Assembly (NCBI GenBank): GCA_900548855.1
Contig: URMF01000060.1
Coordinates: 1-17,551 of the forward strand
Direction: 5' to 3'
DNA from: an uncultured Eubacteriales bacterium
GTDB taxonomy: Bacteria; Bacillota; Clostridia; Lachnospirales; Lachnospiraceae
DNA length: 17,551 nucleotides
Each line of letters starts with the position of its first letter. The first letter of the stretch is position 1. Under the pieces are notes generated by a model that did not search any database, had not been told where the DNA came from, and worked only from the letters and a program-made list of their open reading frames with translations. The position numbers were made by a program, and so were the translations under genes. Below are positions 1 through 7,070 of the stretch, one piece after another.

Positions 1-102
1 CAACCCCTCAAGTTGTACCCTCACGAAACCAGCCCCTCAACAACTTTGAATACCCTATTATCCACGATAGGTCTTTCATATTCAATCCGTTAAAAAATCT
101 TC

Positions 103-423
103 CTACATTTTTTTATAGGCGTTACCCCATTCGACCATTGAGTCGAGAATAGGTTTCAGAGTAAGTCCCAATTCGCTGAGACTGTATTCAACTTTTGGTG
201 GAACCTCCGGGTAAACTGTGCGAATAATGAGACCATCATCTTCCATGGAGCGCAAACTATCGGTGAGAACTTTCTGACTGATCCCTTCAAGATTTTTCTT
301 TAATTCGTTGAATCGCCAAGGGCGTTCCAGCAGATTTCGGATAATCAGCAATTTCCATTTACTGCCGATGAGCGAAACTGTGGTTGCAACCGGACATTCC
401 GGTAATTCTTCTTTTGTTAACAT
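103..423 (-). CDS. HxlR-family winged-helix transcriptional regulator
   Basis: This 106-residue protein is a complete HxlR-type regulator. An N-terminal CPVATTVSLIGSKWKL segment carries the family's conserved Cys near residue 8, followed by a winged helix (RNLLERPWRFNELKKNLEGI, then VLTDSLRSMEDDGLI) and the usual C-terminal dimerisation helix. HxlR proteins bind palindromic operators and often sense electrophiles or redox stress through the N-terminal Cys. I place the start at the ATG at 421-423, eight codons inside the longest open frame, because GGGAGG (431-436, read on the minus strand) sits at proper spacing before it. The gene diverges from a decayed flavin/iron-sulfur protein, with a palindrome between them, so it probably controls itself and that operon. 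It appears intact while its probable target is broken. The family call is firm; the ligand is unknown. Confidence 0.92.
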   Translation of the reverse strand: MLTKEELPECPVATTVSLIGSKWKLLIIRNLLERPWRFNELKKNLEGISQKVLTDSLRSMEDDGLIIRTVYPEVPPKVEYSLSELGLTLKPILDSMVEWGNAYKKM

Positions 424-499
424 ATGATCGCCTCCCTTATATAACATCCTTTTTTACTGTTATATTTAATTTAAATCTAACAATAAAAAAGAAGCAACA

Positions 500-531
500 G
501 GTTACAAAAAGGTAACCAGGGTCACCTTTTT
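500..531. promoter_or_regulatory. Palindromic operator in the HxlR divergent spacer
   Basis: Two overlapping inverted repeats are visible. GGTTAC (500-505) pairs with GTAACC (512-517). AAAAAGGTAACC (506-517) matches GGTCACCTTTTT (520-531) at 11 of 12 positions with a 2-nt spacer. It lies between the HxlR start and the divergent gene, where HxlR-family operators normally sit. The role as HxlR operator is inference from position and symmetry. Confidence 0.6.
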
Positions 532-574
532 ATGCCTATGTAATAAAAAAGTGCGTACTTTTGTCGCTTGAGAA

Positions 575-969
575 ATGATTCGTTTGTCAGGAAAGGCTTA
601 CGCAGTAGCAGAGAATGAACAGAAAAAATGGATGGATATCATTTTTGAAGAACGGCCATATCTTGCAAATGTATATCCAGGGGATACAAGAGAAATCGGT
701 ATTATTTTCTGCATTGATCAGGCGGAAGTGGAGTATTTTAATCTTGGCGTGAATCCGATTTTCCGGGAGACATATATTCTGGGGAATGTTAATATAAAGG
801 AAAAGGGATATTACATAACGGAATCCTGTATTGGCTGCGGACATGTATGAAACATTGTCCACAGAAATGTATTGAGAAGGGAACACCTTTTGTCATCCGG
901 CAGGAGCACTGTCTGCACTGTGGAAACTGTTATGAAAAATGTCCGGTGAAAGCGGTGATCAGGAAATGA
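575..969 (+). pseudogene. Truncated, frameshifted PNPOx-like flavoprotein with C-terminal 4Fe-4S domain
   Basis: The first frame (575-850) encodes the C-terminal part of a pyridoxamine-phosphate-oxidase-like flavin-binding barrel (MIRLSGKAYAV at the start) and runs into CIGCG before a stop at 848-850. In the next frame, CMKHCPQKCI and later CLHCGNCYEKCPVKAV continue to a TGA at 967-969. Adding one base around 838-842 restores a classic CxxCxxCxxxCP ferredoxin motif, so the break is a one-base deletion inside the first cluster motif. The N-terminal roughly 60 residues of the flavin domain are also missing; an in-frame TGA lies just upstream of the ATG. The original protein was probably about 240 residues. 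Its stop overlaps the next start (ATGA), showing former translational coupling to the macrodomain gene. Confidence 0.75.
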
Positions 970-1739
970 ATCAGAATGACAGAAGAAGATATTTGATTGA
1001 AGGTTTACTGAAAGAGCGACCGGAGTATGAGAACATGCAGATTCCATCAGATGAAGGCGAGCAGAAAATGCTGCTCCGATCGCTTATGAATATAAGAATG
1101 CCGGGGAAAATGGAGCATGCATTTTTGAAGATTCAGGATGCGTACCTTTCGGAAGAAAATGAGAAAAAAGGGATTGTCACTCTTGCAGATATGGAGGAGG
1201 TACAGCCTGATCTTTTTATCTGGAAGGGCGATATTACAAGACTTAGAGTGGGAGCAATCGTAAATGCGGCCAACAGCGGTATGACAGGCTGCTATCAGCC
1301 CTGCCATAATTGTATAGATAATTGCATTCATACCTATGCAGGAATTCAGCTTCGAAACTATTGCAATAATATGATGATGAAACAGGGACACGAAGAACCG
1401 ACAGGTCAGGCAAAGATCACCCCGGCGTTTAATCTGCCCTGCGATCATGTAATTCATACAGTTGGTCCGATTGTACAGGGAAAACTGACAAAGAAACATG
1501 AGCAGTTGCTGATATCCTGCTATGAATCGTGTCTTAGGATAGCGGATGAGAATGGAGTAAAGAGTATTGCTTTTTGTTGTATCTCAACCGGTGTATTTAT
1601 GTTCCCGAATAAAAGAGCTGCAGAGCTGGCAGTACAGACAGTAAAGCAATATAAGGAAAAGACAAAATCAAAGATAAAGGTGATATTTAATGTTTTTAAA
1701 GAGGAAGATGAACGGCTCTACAAACAGTTACTCGGATAA
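966..1739 (+). CDS. Zinc-dependent macrodomain protein, protein ADP-ribose hydrolase
   Basis: The 257-residue product has a helical N-terminal extension (about 1-70) and a macrodomain (about 82-257). Visible motifs are GDITRLRVGAIVNAANS (88-104), the Cys/His-rich GCYQPCHNCIDNCIH stretch (108-122) that binds zinc in the Zn-macro class, GHEEPTGQAKITPAFNLPC, and STGVFMFPNKRAAELA near the distal ribose/phosphate loop. Established work on SirTM-linked macrodomains shows that they remove ADP-ribose from protein targets modified by the neighbouring sirtuin. I chose the ATG at 966 because it overlaps the upstream TGA (ATGA coupling) and removes nine residues that do not resemble the family. It overlaps the sirtuin gene downstream. 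It looks intact, unlike both neighbours, so the eraser may have outlived the writer. Confidence 0.88.
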   Translation: MNQNDRRRYLIEGLLKERPEYENMQIPSDEGEQKMLLRSLMNIRMPGKMEHAFLKIQDAYLSEENEKKGIVTLADMEEVQPDLFIWKGDITRLRVGAIVNAANSGMTGCYQPCHNCIDNCIHTYAGIQLRNYCNNMMMKQGHEEPTGQAKITPAFNLPCDHVIHTVGPIVQGKLTKKHEQLLISCYESCLRIADENGVKSIAFCCISTGVFMFPNKRAAELAVQTVKQYKEKTKSKIKVIFNVFKEEDERLYKQLLG

Positions 1740-2253
1740 GATATTACAGATAAAAGAAAAAATCAGTCAGGCAGATGCTGTTATCATAGGGGCAGGTGCA
1801 GGACTTTCCACATCTGCAGGATTTGTATATACCGGAGAAAGATTTAAAAAATATTTTTCAGATTTTAAGGAAAAGTATGGATTTTCGGATATGTATTCAG
1901 GTGGCTTCTATCCATATAAAACATTGGAAAAACACTGGGGATACTGGTGCAGATATATCTATATTAATCGATATATGGATGCACCAAAACCGGTATATCA
2001 GAACCTGTATGAGTTGGTAAAAGAAAAAGATTATTTTGTACTGACAACAAATGTGGATCATTGTTTCCAGAAGGCCGGCTTTGATAAAAACAGAATCTTT
2101 TATACACAGGGCGATTATGGTCTGTTTCAATGTAGTGAGCCTTGCCATGCATTTTATGTGTGTCTCAACCAGAGTGAAGCATATGCACCGGAAGAAATAA
2201 GGAAAAAGTCTGTCTGCATGAATGAAGATATTGGAGAAATTCTGAAGTGCTAA
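1708..2253 (+). pseudogene. SirTM-class (class M) sirtuin with a large in-frame internal deletion
   Basis: The N-terminal half is a clear SirTM. It has the NAD-binding GAGAGLSTSAG (28-38), TTNVDHCFQKAGFD (113-126) and YTQGDYGLFQC (132-142), with the Gln that replaces the usual sirtuin His in this class, and the first zinc Cys pair (C142, C146). At about residue 147 (nt ~2149) the protein jumps to FYVCLNQSEAYAPEEI, which resembles the extreme C-terminal strand of full-length homologues. The second CxxC pair and the IGVGxNTP-type NAD loop are missing. Length is 181 residues against roughly 290 expected. Class M sirtuins ADP-ribosylate lipoylated GcvH-like proteins; this one is almost certainly inactive. 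I prefer the ATG at 1708 after GAGGAAG; 1690 is an in-frame alternative. It overlaps the macrodomain gene by 32 nt. Confidence 0.75.
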
Positions 2254-2257
2254 GTTT

Positions 2258-3123
2258 ATGACTGGTTTTTCTGATGAAGAAAAACTTATGCTGTATGGTG
2301 CAAATGGTGGAACACCATTGTATTTGCAACAGATAAATGAGAAGGAAAGCTTCGAGGGAAATATTAAGAGAACTTATCTGAAAGTAACTTCTTATCTTTA
2401 TGAAGAGGCTTTGCTGTTGCTGAGTCAGGAAGTACAGGAGTCGGGCGTATACAGTGCGATAATCGAAGCGATTGCAAGCGGATATACCAAGGCAAATGAG
2501 ATTTCTACAAAAATCGGTGAGGACTCAGCCAAGTGCCTGAAATATATTAAAACCTTGTGTGAGCTTGGAATCCTGCATAAAGAGACACCATTTGGAGAAA
2601 AGGAATCATCCCGAAAACGATTTATGGCATCTCAGACTTTATGTTTCGATTCTGGTACCGATATGTATTTGCCAACAGAACATTGATTGAAACCGGAGCA
2701 CAGCAGGCAGTATGGGAAAGACGAATTAAGCCGGATTACTACAGTTACATGGGTCTGGTTTTTGAAAAAGTCTGCATGGATTATTTGAATGCGAAGAATG
2801 CGAAAGGCGAACTGCCGATATTATATACCTCTATCGGAAGATGGTGGGGAACCAATGCTGCAACGCATGGTCAGGAGGAAATTGATTTAATTGCAAATGA
2901 TGGAAAAGATTATCTTTTTGGAGAATGTAAATGGCGCAATGAGAAGCTGGATATTTCTGTATTAAAGGATTTGAAAGCAAAAGCGGATGTGTTCAGTATG
3001 AACAGAAAGAATTCTTACTATGTGCTTTTTTCAAAATCCGGATTCACAGAAGTTGTTTTGAATGAAGCGAGGGCTGATGACAGTATTCTGTTAGTGGATT
3101 TGGCGGAGCTTATGAAGTTTTAG
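2258..3123 (+). pseudogene. C-terminal half of a DUF234/PD-(D/E)XK AAA-type ATPase, frameshifted
   Basis: Frame one (2258-2686) holds the region after the ATPase core: FSDEEKLMLYGANGGTPLYL, then a winged-helix segment (TKANEISTKIG, LKYIKTLCELGILHKE). Frame two (to 3123) holds FRFWYRYVFANRT and a DUF234-like C-terminus with a restriction-fold signature: EEIDLIANDG (Asp near 2890) and LFGECKWRNEKLD (E-x-K). The two frames join if one A is added to the AAAA run at 2614-2617, giving RKTIYGISDFMFRF. The N-terminal Walker A/B ATPase domain, about 200 residues, is absent. The remnant starts five bases after the sirtuin stop, so a deletion probably removed the original intergenic region with it. Such stand-alone ATPases are of unclear function and often sit in defence or toxin-like contexts. 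Confidence 0.75.
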
Positions 3124-3229
3124 AAAAAACTGATCGTTTATTAGAGAAATCTGATGGCGGTCTTTCTTTTTGTCCAAAAGTAACGCTACATCGACAAGAG
3201 TAGCAGGGCAACCAAAGGAGAATTTCATA

Positions 3230-3454
3230 ATGGACGAAAAAGCAGAGATTATTTTTATGCAAACAAGATTAGTTAGACTGGCATCCGAAGAATGGCATCT
3301 GTCAGTAGAAAAGATAGTTGAATTATTTAAAAAAGTTGACGTTTTTGGGTATATAGAAAAAAGTTATGGGATTTTCCATTGTGAAGGTGATGAGGTTGTC
3401 CTTGATGATATCACAGAGTTTTTGGAAGGAAAGGGGATTAAAATAAATGCATGA
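3230..3454 (+). CDS. DUF3791 domain protein
   Basis: The 74-residue protein matches the small DUF3791 family: an N-terminal helix pair (EIIFMQTRLVRLASEEW), LSVEKIVELFKK, then VFGYIEKSYGIFHCEGDEVVLDDITEFLEGKGI. No catalytic motif is visible and the biochemical role is unknown. DUF3791 genes commonly stand next to DUF3990, a family I believe belongs to the ADP-ribosyltransferase clan, which suggests a partner or antitoxin-like role (inference). I chose the ATG at 3230 after AAAGGAG; the open frame extends 20 codons upstream without family similarity. The stop overlaps an ATG (GCATGA at 3450-3454) that begins the DUF3990 remnant. Confidence 0.75.
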   Translation: MDEKAEIIFMQTRLVRLASEEWHLSVEKIVELFKKVDVFGYIEKSYGIFHCEGDEVVLDDITEFLEGKGIKINA

Positions 3455-3560
3455 TTTATCAGATGGATTGATTCTTTAGCATGGAAGCTATTGTTTCAAA
3501 ACGAAAGATGCAATCAAATGTTTGAAATTTGTGGAGGGCGAGAAGAAGTGTCTGGAGTAA
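3451..3560 (+). pseudogene. Gutted DUF3990 gene remnant
   Basis: The ATG overlapping the DUF3791 stop encodes only MIYQMD before a stop, where DUF3990 proteins begin with an MI(L)YHGS-type motif. In another frame, CFKTKDAIKCLKFVEG (3492-3539) and a TAA at 3558-3560 match the end of DUF3990 proteins, which typically finish with FKTxKAIxxLKFVE. The middle of about 130 residues is missing. The gene would have been translationally coupled on both sides: ATGA with DUF3791, and a 13-nt overlap with the following GTG start. The identification rests on the short C-terminal motif plus operon position. Confidence 0.5.
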
Positions 3561-3778
3561 CAATTTCAAAGGAAAAAATGGATTTTACAATTGATCTTCT
3601 CATTACTATGGCAGTTGAAGAGATTGCTGAAGAGACAGGAAAGGACAGTAAAGAAGTATTAGGTGATTTCTTATGTTCTAAGACGGGCAAGGCTTTATAT
3701 GATAAGGAAACAAGACTCTGGTGCAATGGCCCATCATATATTGCAGAATTATATATGAATGAAATAAGTCAAAGGTGA
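3548..3778 (+). CDS. Small conserved protein of the DUF3791/DUF3990 locus
   Basis: This 76-residue protein of unknown function has a long helical N-terminus (KEKMDFTIDLLITMAVEEIAEE), a GKDSKEVLGDFLCSKTGKALYD segment and a C-terminal LWCNGPSYIAELYMNE. It shows no signal peptide, membrane helix or catalytic motif. I assign the GTG at 3548 as start because GGAGGG (3533-3538) lies nine bases before it and the upstream extension is the DUF3990 remnant read in another frame. I have the impression that such proteins recur beside DUF3791/DUF3990, so it may be the third member of that module, but I cannot name a Pfam family. Confidence 0.6.
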   Translation: MSGVTISKEKMDFTIDLLITMAVEEIAEETGKDSKEVLGDFLCSKTGKALYDKETRLWCNGPSYIAELYMNEISQR

Positions 3779-3909
3779 TTGAAAGTTACATTTAACAGGG
3801 AATAATCAATTGGCTATACAAAACAATTAAATGCAATTATTGTTCTGCAGACAAGACAATAATAGATGTATTCTAAAGAGTGATATGTATATAGTGTGTG
3901 TCAAAAAGA

Positions 3910-3995
3910 TTCATATAACTAAATAGTGTATTTGAATGATATTCATCCACAATATATGAAAACGTGATTGATATATTGCGGATGAATATGCATAA
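3910..3995. repeat. 86-bp palindromic repeat, copy A
   Basis: This sequence recurs in the same orientation at 15872-15957 with 5 differences over 86 positions. It has an imperfect hairpin, with left arm 3941-3959, loop AAACGTGAT (3960-3968) and right arm 3969-3987, and two arm mismatches relative to copy B. The similarity stops sharply on both sides. The pair brackets the IS end and the entire sugar operon. Confidence 0.85.
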
Positions 3996-4091
3996 TTCCA
4001 TTTTCGACTTAAAGAAAGGTATAGTGGCAGAATTCCTTGATATTACTTGGATCTTGCCTTTTTTCCTTTTCAGCTTCGTACTTTGATTTGA

Positions 4092-4289
4092 CCTAATATC
4101 ACAGATGAAGCAGTACAAAAGTATATAAAAGAGCAGGAAGAGGAACATCAAGGCAAGAAGATGCAAGAAGTACCGCTTTATAGCAGGCCGGTAAAAGTGC
4201 TTGCGATACCGCTCTTTTGGGCGAGCAGTAAAAATGCCCTTTTGAGGGCTAATACCAAACCACCAGTACAACTGGTGGTTGTTGACTTA
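4092..4289 (+). mobile_element. IS200/IS605-type element remnant (TnpA C-terminus and right end)
   Basis: The frame from 4092 reads ITDEAVQKYIKEQEEEH, resembling the C-terminal tail of IS200-type Y1 transposases. It is followed by a non-coding right end with two hairpins: GCCCT (4236-4240) with AGGGC (4245-4249), and a perfect 9-bp stem AACCACCAG (4258-4266) with CTGGTGGTT (4272-4280), then GTTGACTTA. Subterminal hairpins of this form are what TnpA recognises in IS200/IS605 elements. The left end and the catalytic HUH/Tyr part are absent, so the element is dead. Family identification is from memory of similar ends, not from a search. Confidence 0.6.
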
Positions 4290-4315
4290 CTTTATTGATT
4301 TAGTAAAACGTTTCA
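4282..4315 (+). promoter_or_regulatory. Possible LacI-type operator overlapping a promoter at the IS end
   Basis: TAAAACGTTTCA (4304-4315) is a 12-bp palindrome with one mismatch and a central CG, the form bound by LacI-family regulators such as RbsR and PurR. A TTGACT (4282-4287) lies 16 bp upstream of TAAAAC (4304-4309), giving a plausible weak promoter whose -10 would be covered by the operator. The -35 lies in the IS200 right end. The operon encodes a LacI-type protein, so this is its best candidate site; the assignment is inference. Confidence 0.4.
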
Positions 4316-4337
4316 TGGAATAGTTCACTCAGACGAA

Positions 4338-4366
4338 TTGAAATACAAAAAGGGGTATGATAATGT
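4338..4366 (+). promoter_or_regulatory. Candidate sigma-A promoter of the sugar operon
   Basis: TTGAAA (4338-4343) is followed after 17 bp by TAATGT (4361-4366), within ATGATAATG. It lies about 100 bp before the lipoprotein start, a normal leader length. It competes with the weaker promoter at 4282-4309. Confidence 0.35.
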
Positions 4367-4463
4367 TACATTAAACACAAAAATGTTTGAGCATGATGTG
4401 TTTATGAAGCTGTCGGCAGGCTTGTAGGAGAATATGAAACTGATAAAAATTGGAGGATAACAC

Positions 4464-5514
4464 ATGAAAAAAGGGTTACAAAAAATGGTTTCAATAACTA
4501 TTGCATTATCAATGCTGGTGGTAGGATTAACAGCGTGTGGATCAGAAAAAACAGTTTCTGATCCACCAACATTATCTCAAAATGAAGAGGATGATTCTGC
4601 AACAGGAAAGAATACATATAAAATTGGTGTAGTTGCAGGAGAATCGTCCTCGCCATGGTATATTCGTTCAGCAGAAGGAGCAGAGATGTTTTCCAAAGAC
4701 ACAGGGTACGAAGTGTTTCAGAAAGCCCCTACATCTGTGGATGCGGCAGAGCAGGTTCAGGTTGTTGAGGATGATTGATGCATTATGTATTATTCCCATT
4801 GCTCCTGAGGCTTTAGAACCAGTGTTAAAGAAAGCACGTGAAAATGGAATTATAGTTATTGCACATGAAGGCTCCACGCTGACTAATATTGATTATGATG
4901 TAGAAGCTTTTACAGAAAAAGACTATGGTGCTTATATGATGGATTTACTGGCTGAGCAGATGGGATACAAAGGAAAATATGTTTGTATGGTGTCTTTCCT
5001 TACAACATCGTCCCATAATGCATGGATTGATGCTGCTATTGAACATCAGAAGGAGGCTTATCCGGATATGGAGCTGGTCGAAGAGGAAAGAGTGGAATCA
5101 CAAGATAGCCAGGAAGGTGCTTATGAGAGAGCAAAGGAATTGTTGAAAAAATATCCGGATTTAAAGGGTATTTTGGGTTCAAGTTCTTTTGATGCTCCGG
5201 GTTCTGCAAAGGCTATTGAAGAGTTGGGATTAGTTGGTCAGGTATTTACAACAGGAACATCTACGACATCTTCTTCAAGAAAATATATTGAAGATGGCAC
5301 AATGACGAATTTTACACTTTGGGATCCGGCCATTTCCGTATATGCAATGTGTGATTTGGCTGTAAAAATATTAAATGGTGAAGAAATCAAAGACGGAGTG
5401 GACCTTGGTATCGATGGATATAACAGCATGACTCTGGATGAAACAGGAAAGATTTTAATGGGTTCTGGCTGGGTATGTGTAACCAAAGATAATATGGAAG
5501 AATATAATTTCTAG
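4464..5514 (+). pseudogene. Sugar-binding lipoprotein (RbsB/LsrB-like), frameshifted by a small deletion
   Basis: Frame one (4464-4778) has a lipoprotein signal with lipobox LTAC (Cys25), a linker, then the domain start YKIGVVAGESSSPWYI and AAEQVQVVEDD. Frame two continues DALCIIPIAPEALEPVLKKA and runs to GWVCVTKDNMEEYNF at 5514, the usual end of LsrB/RhaS-like periplasmic proteins of the COG1879 type. Homologues have about six residues between VED and DA (a QGVDA-like segment); here only two remain. A loss of 14 bp near 4770-4780 accounts for both the shorter spacing and the frame change. The binding protein of this importer is therefore probably not made full-length. It heads the operon, with GGAGG before the ATG, and 41 nt separate it from the ATPase gene. 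Confidence 0.8.
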
Positions 5515-5555
5515 TTATGGAATTTTGAGAAACTTGGAAACGGAGATGTGAACAG

Positions 5556-7052
5556 GTGAGTAAAAATATACTTTGTCTAAAAGGAATCAGCAAAGCTTTT
5601 GGAGGTGTCCATGCACTGGATAATGTGGATCTGTGTGTGAAAGAAGGGCAGATACACTGTCTTATGGGAGAAAACGGAAGCGGAAAGTCAACACTAATCA
5701 AAGTAATATCAGGTGTGTATCAGCCGGATAGCGGAGAGATTATGCTGAATGGAAACCTGTATCATAAACTGAACCCTGCCGAATCTGTTCGGCAGGGTGT
5801 TCAGATAATATATCAGGATTTTTCGGTTTTTCCAAATCTGACTGTAGCTGAAAATATAATTTTTGGACAGACAGTAGCGGAAAAGCAAAAGCTTACACAT
5901 AATAAGAAAAAACGACAAAACGCTGCAAAGATTGCACAAGAGATAGGGTTAAAAGCTGATTTATCCGAAATAGTAGAAAATTTAAGTGTGGCAGAAAAAC
6001 AGATGGTGGCGATTTGCCGTGCACTTTTAAATGATGCAAAATTGTTAATTTTTGATGAGCCTACAACTGCATTAACACAAAAGGAGGTAAAAAACTTATT
6101 TGCCTTGATACATAAAATGCAAAAGAAGGGAGTCTCAACATTATTTGTCAGTCACAAATTAGAAGAAGTTTTTGAAATAGCAGAAGAATTTACTATTCTC
6201 AGAAATGGGAAAAAGGTTATTACGACAGATGCCGCTTCCATTACAAGAGAAAAATTTATTTTTTATATGACAGGCAGACAGCTAAGTGAGAAGCAATTTG
6301 TAATGAATGTCTGCAAGACAGGAGACCCGTTGTTGGAAGTCAGAGATTTGTCCATGGAAGGCTTTTACAAAAATGTGAATTTTTCTCTATATCCGGGTGA
6401 AATACTTGGAATTGTAGGATTACTTGGCTCTGGGCGTACAGAACTTGCTTTGTCCTTGTTTGGTGTAAAGCCAGCAGATAATGGAAAAATATTAAAAAAT
6501 GGTAAAGTTATACAGATAACATCAATTCTGGAGGCAATGAAAAACCGGATTGGGTATGTTCCAGAAGACCGTTTGTCAGAAGGTCTGTTTTTGCCACAAA
6601 GTATTAACTGGAATGTCGGAATTGCTAATCTGAAAGCATACAGTGGCCGATTTGGAAAGCTTGAAAAGAAAAAAATGGAACAGGTGTCAGAAGAGTATGT
6701 AAAGCAGCTGGACATTGCTACGGATAATATTGACAAAGCATCTAAATTTCTCTCTGGGGGAAATCAGCAAAAAGTAGTTATATCCAGATGGCTTTCATGC
6801 AATCCGGATATAATGATATTCAACTGTCCGACAGTGGGTGTAGATATTGCGGCTAAATATGATATTCATGATATTCTCAGAAAACTTGCTTCAAAAAACA
6901 TGGGAATTATTATTATTTCTGATGATATTCCGGAGGTTTATGCAAATTGCAACAGGATATTTGTTATGAATAAGGGACAAATTATTAAGGAACTGGAAAA
7001 TGTAGAAACTTCAGAAGAGGAACTGTATGCATTAATGAGTTCAAATTCTTAA
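5556..7052 (+). CDS. Sugar ABC transporter ATPase with two nucleotide-binding domains (RbsA/MglA type)
   Basis: The 498-residue ATPase should power the two permeases that follow. Domain 1 (about 5-240) is canonical: Walker A GENGSGKST (38-46), a signature variant LSVAEKQ (143-149), Walker B LLIFDEPT (163-170) and switch His200. Domain 2 (about 258-498) is degenerate: Walker A GLLGSGRTE has Arg in place of Lys (293-294), the signature LSGGNQQK (399-406) is good, but Walker B reads IMIFNCPTVGVD (419-430), with Asn423-Cys424 in place of Asp-Glu, and the switch His is lost (ISDD). RbsA-type proteins often have one weak site; loss of Walker B as well makes site 2 unlikely to hydrolyse ATP. Start is GTG at 5556 with GGAG about 10 nt upstream; an 18-nt gap leads to the permease. 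Confidence 0.93.
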   Translation: MSKNILCLKGISKAFGGVHALDNVDLCVKEGQIHCLMGENGSGKSTLIKVISGVYQPDSGEIMLNGNLYHKLNPAESVRQGVQIIYQDFSVFPNLTVAENIIFGQTVAEKQKLTHNKKKRQNAAKIAQEIGLKADLSEIVENLSVAEKQMVAICRALLNDAKLLIFDEPTTALTQKEVKNLFALIHKMQKKGVSTLFVSHKLEEVFEIAEEFTILRNGKKVITTDAASITREKFIFYMTGRQLSEKQFVMNVCKTGDPLLEVRDLSMEGFYKNVNFSLYPGEILGIVGLLGSGRTELALSLFGVKPADNGKILKNGKVIQITSILEAMKNRIGYVPEDRLSEGLFLPQSINWNVGIANLKAYSGRFGKLEKKKMEQVSEEYVKQLDIATDNIDKASKFLSGGNQQKVVISRWLSCNPDIMIFNCPTVGVDIAAKYDIHDILRKLASKNMGIIIISDDIPEVYANCNRIFVMNKGQIIKELENVETSEEELYALMSSNS

Positions 7053-7070
7053 ATCCGGAGGCGTTTATTA

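Larger units (their letters stand above)
3779..4463. other. Gene-poor spacer between the DUF3791 module and the sugar operon
   Basis: No intact gene is visible in these 685 bases. The stretch holds the 86-bp repeat copy A, an IS200/IS605-type right end, and a promoter/operator zone, all listed separately. The 132-codon minus-strand open frame across 3873-4271 runs through the repeat hairpin and IS end and does not look like a protein. I assign nothing to 3779-3909 and 3996-4091. Confidence 0.6.

Noticed and set aside
10..46. Inverted repeat AAGTTGT / ACAACTT near the left window edge
   Set aside because: A 7-bp match with a 23-nt loop is within chance for AT-rich DNA, and no T-run follows in either direction.
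1047..1499. 150-codon minus-strand open frame
   Set aside because: It lies fully inside the macrodomain gene, whose motifs on the plus strand are unmistakable.
3873..4271. 132-codon minus-strand open frame
   Set aside because: It crosses the palindromic repeat and the IS right end, has no ribosome site and reads as low-complexity hydrophobic sequence without family features.
4760..4790. Programmed ribosomal frameshift in the binding-protein gene
   Set aside because: No slippery heptamer or pause structure is evident, and residues are missing at the junction, which a frameshift signal would not cause.
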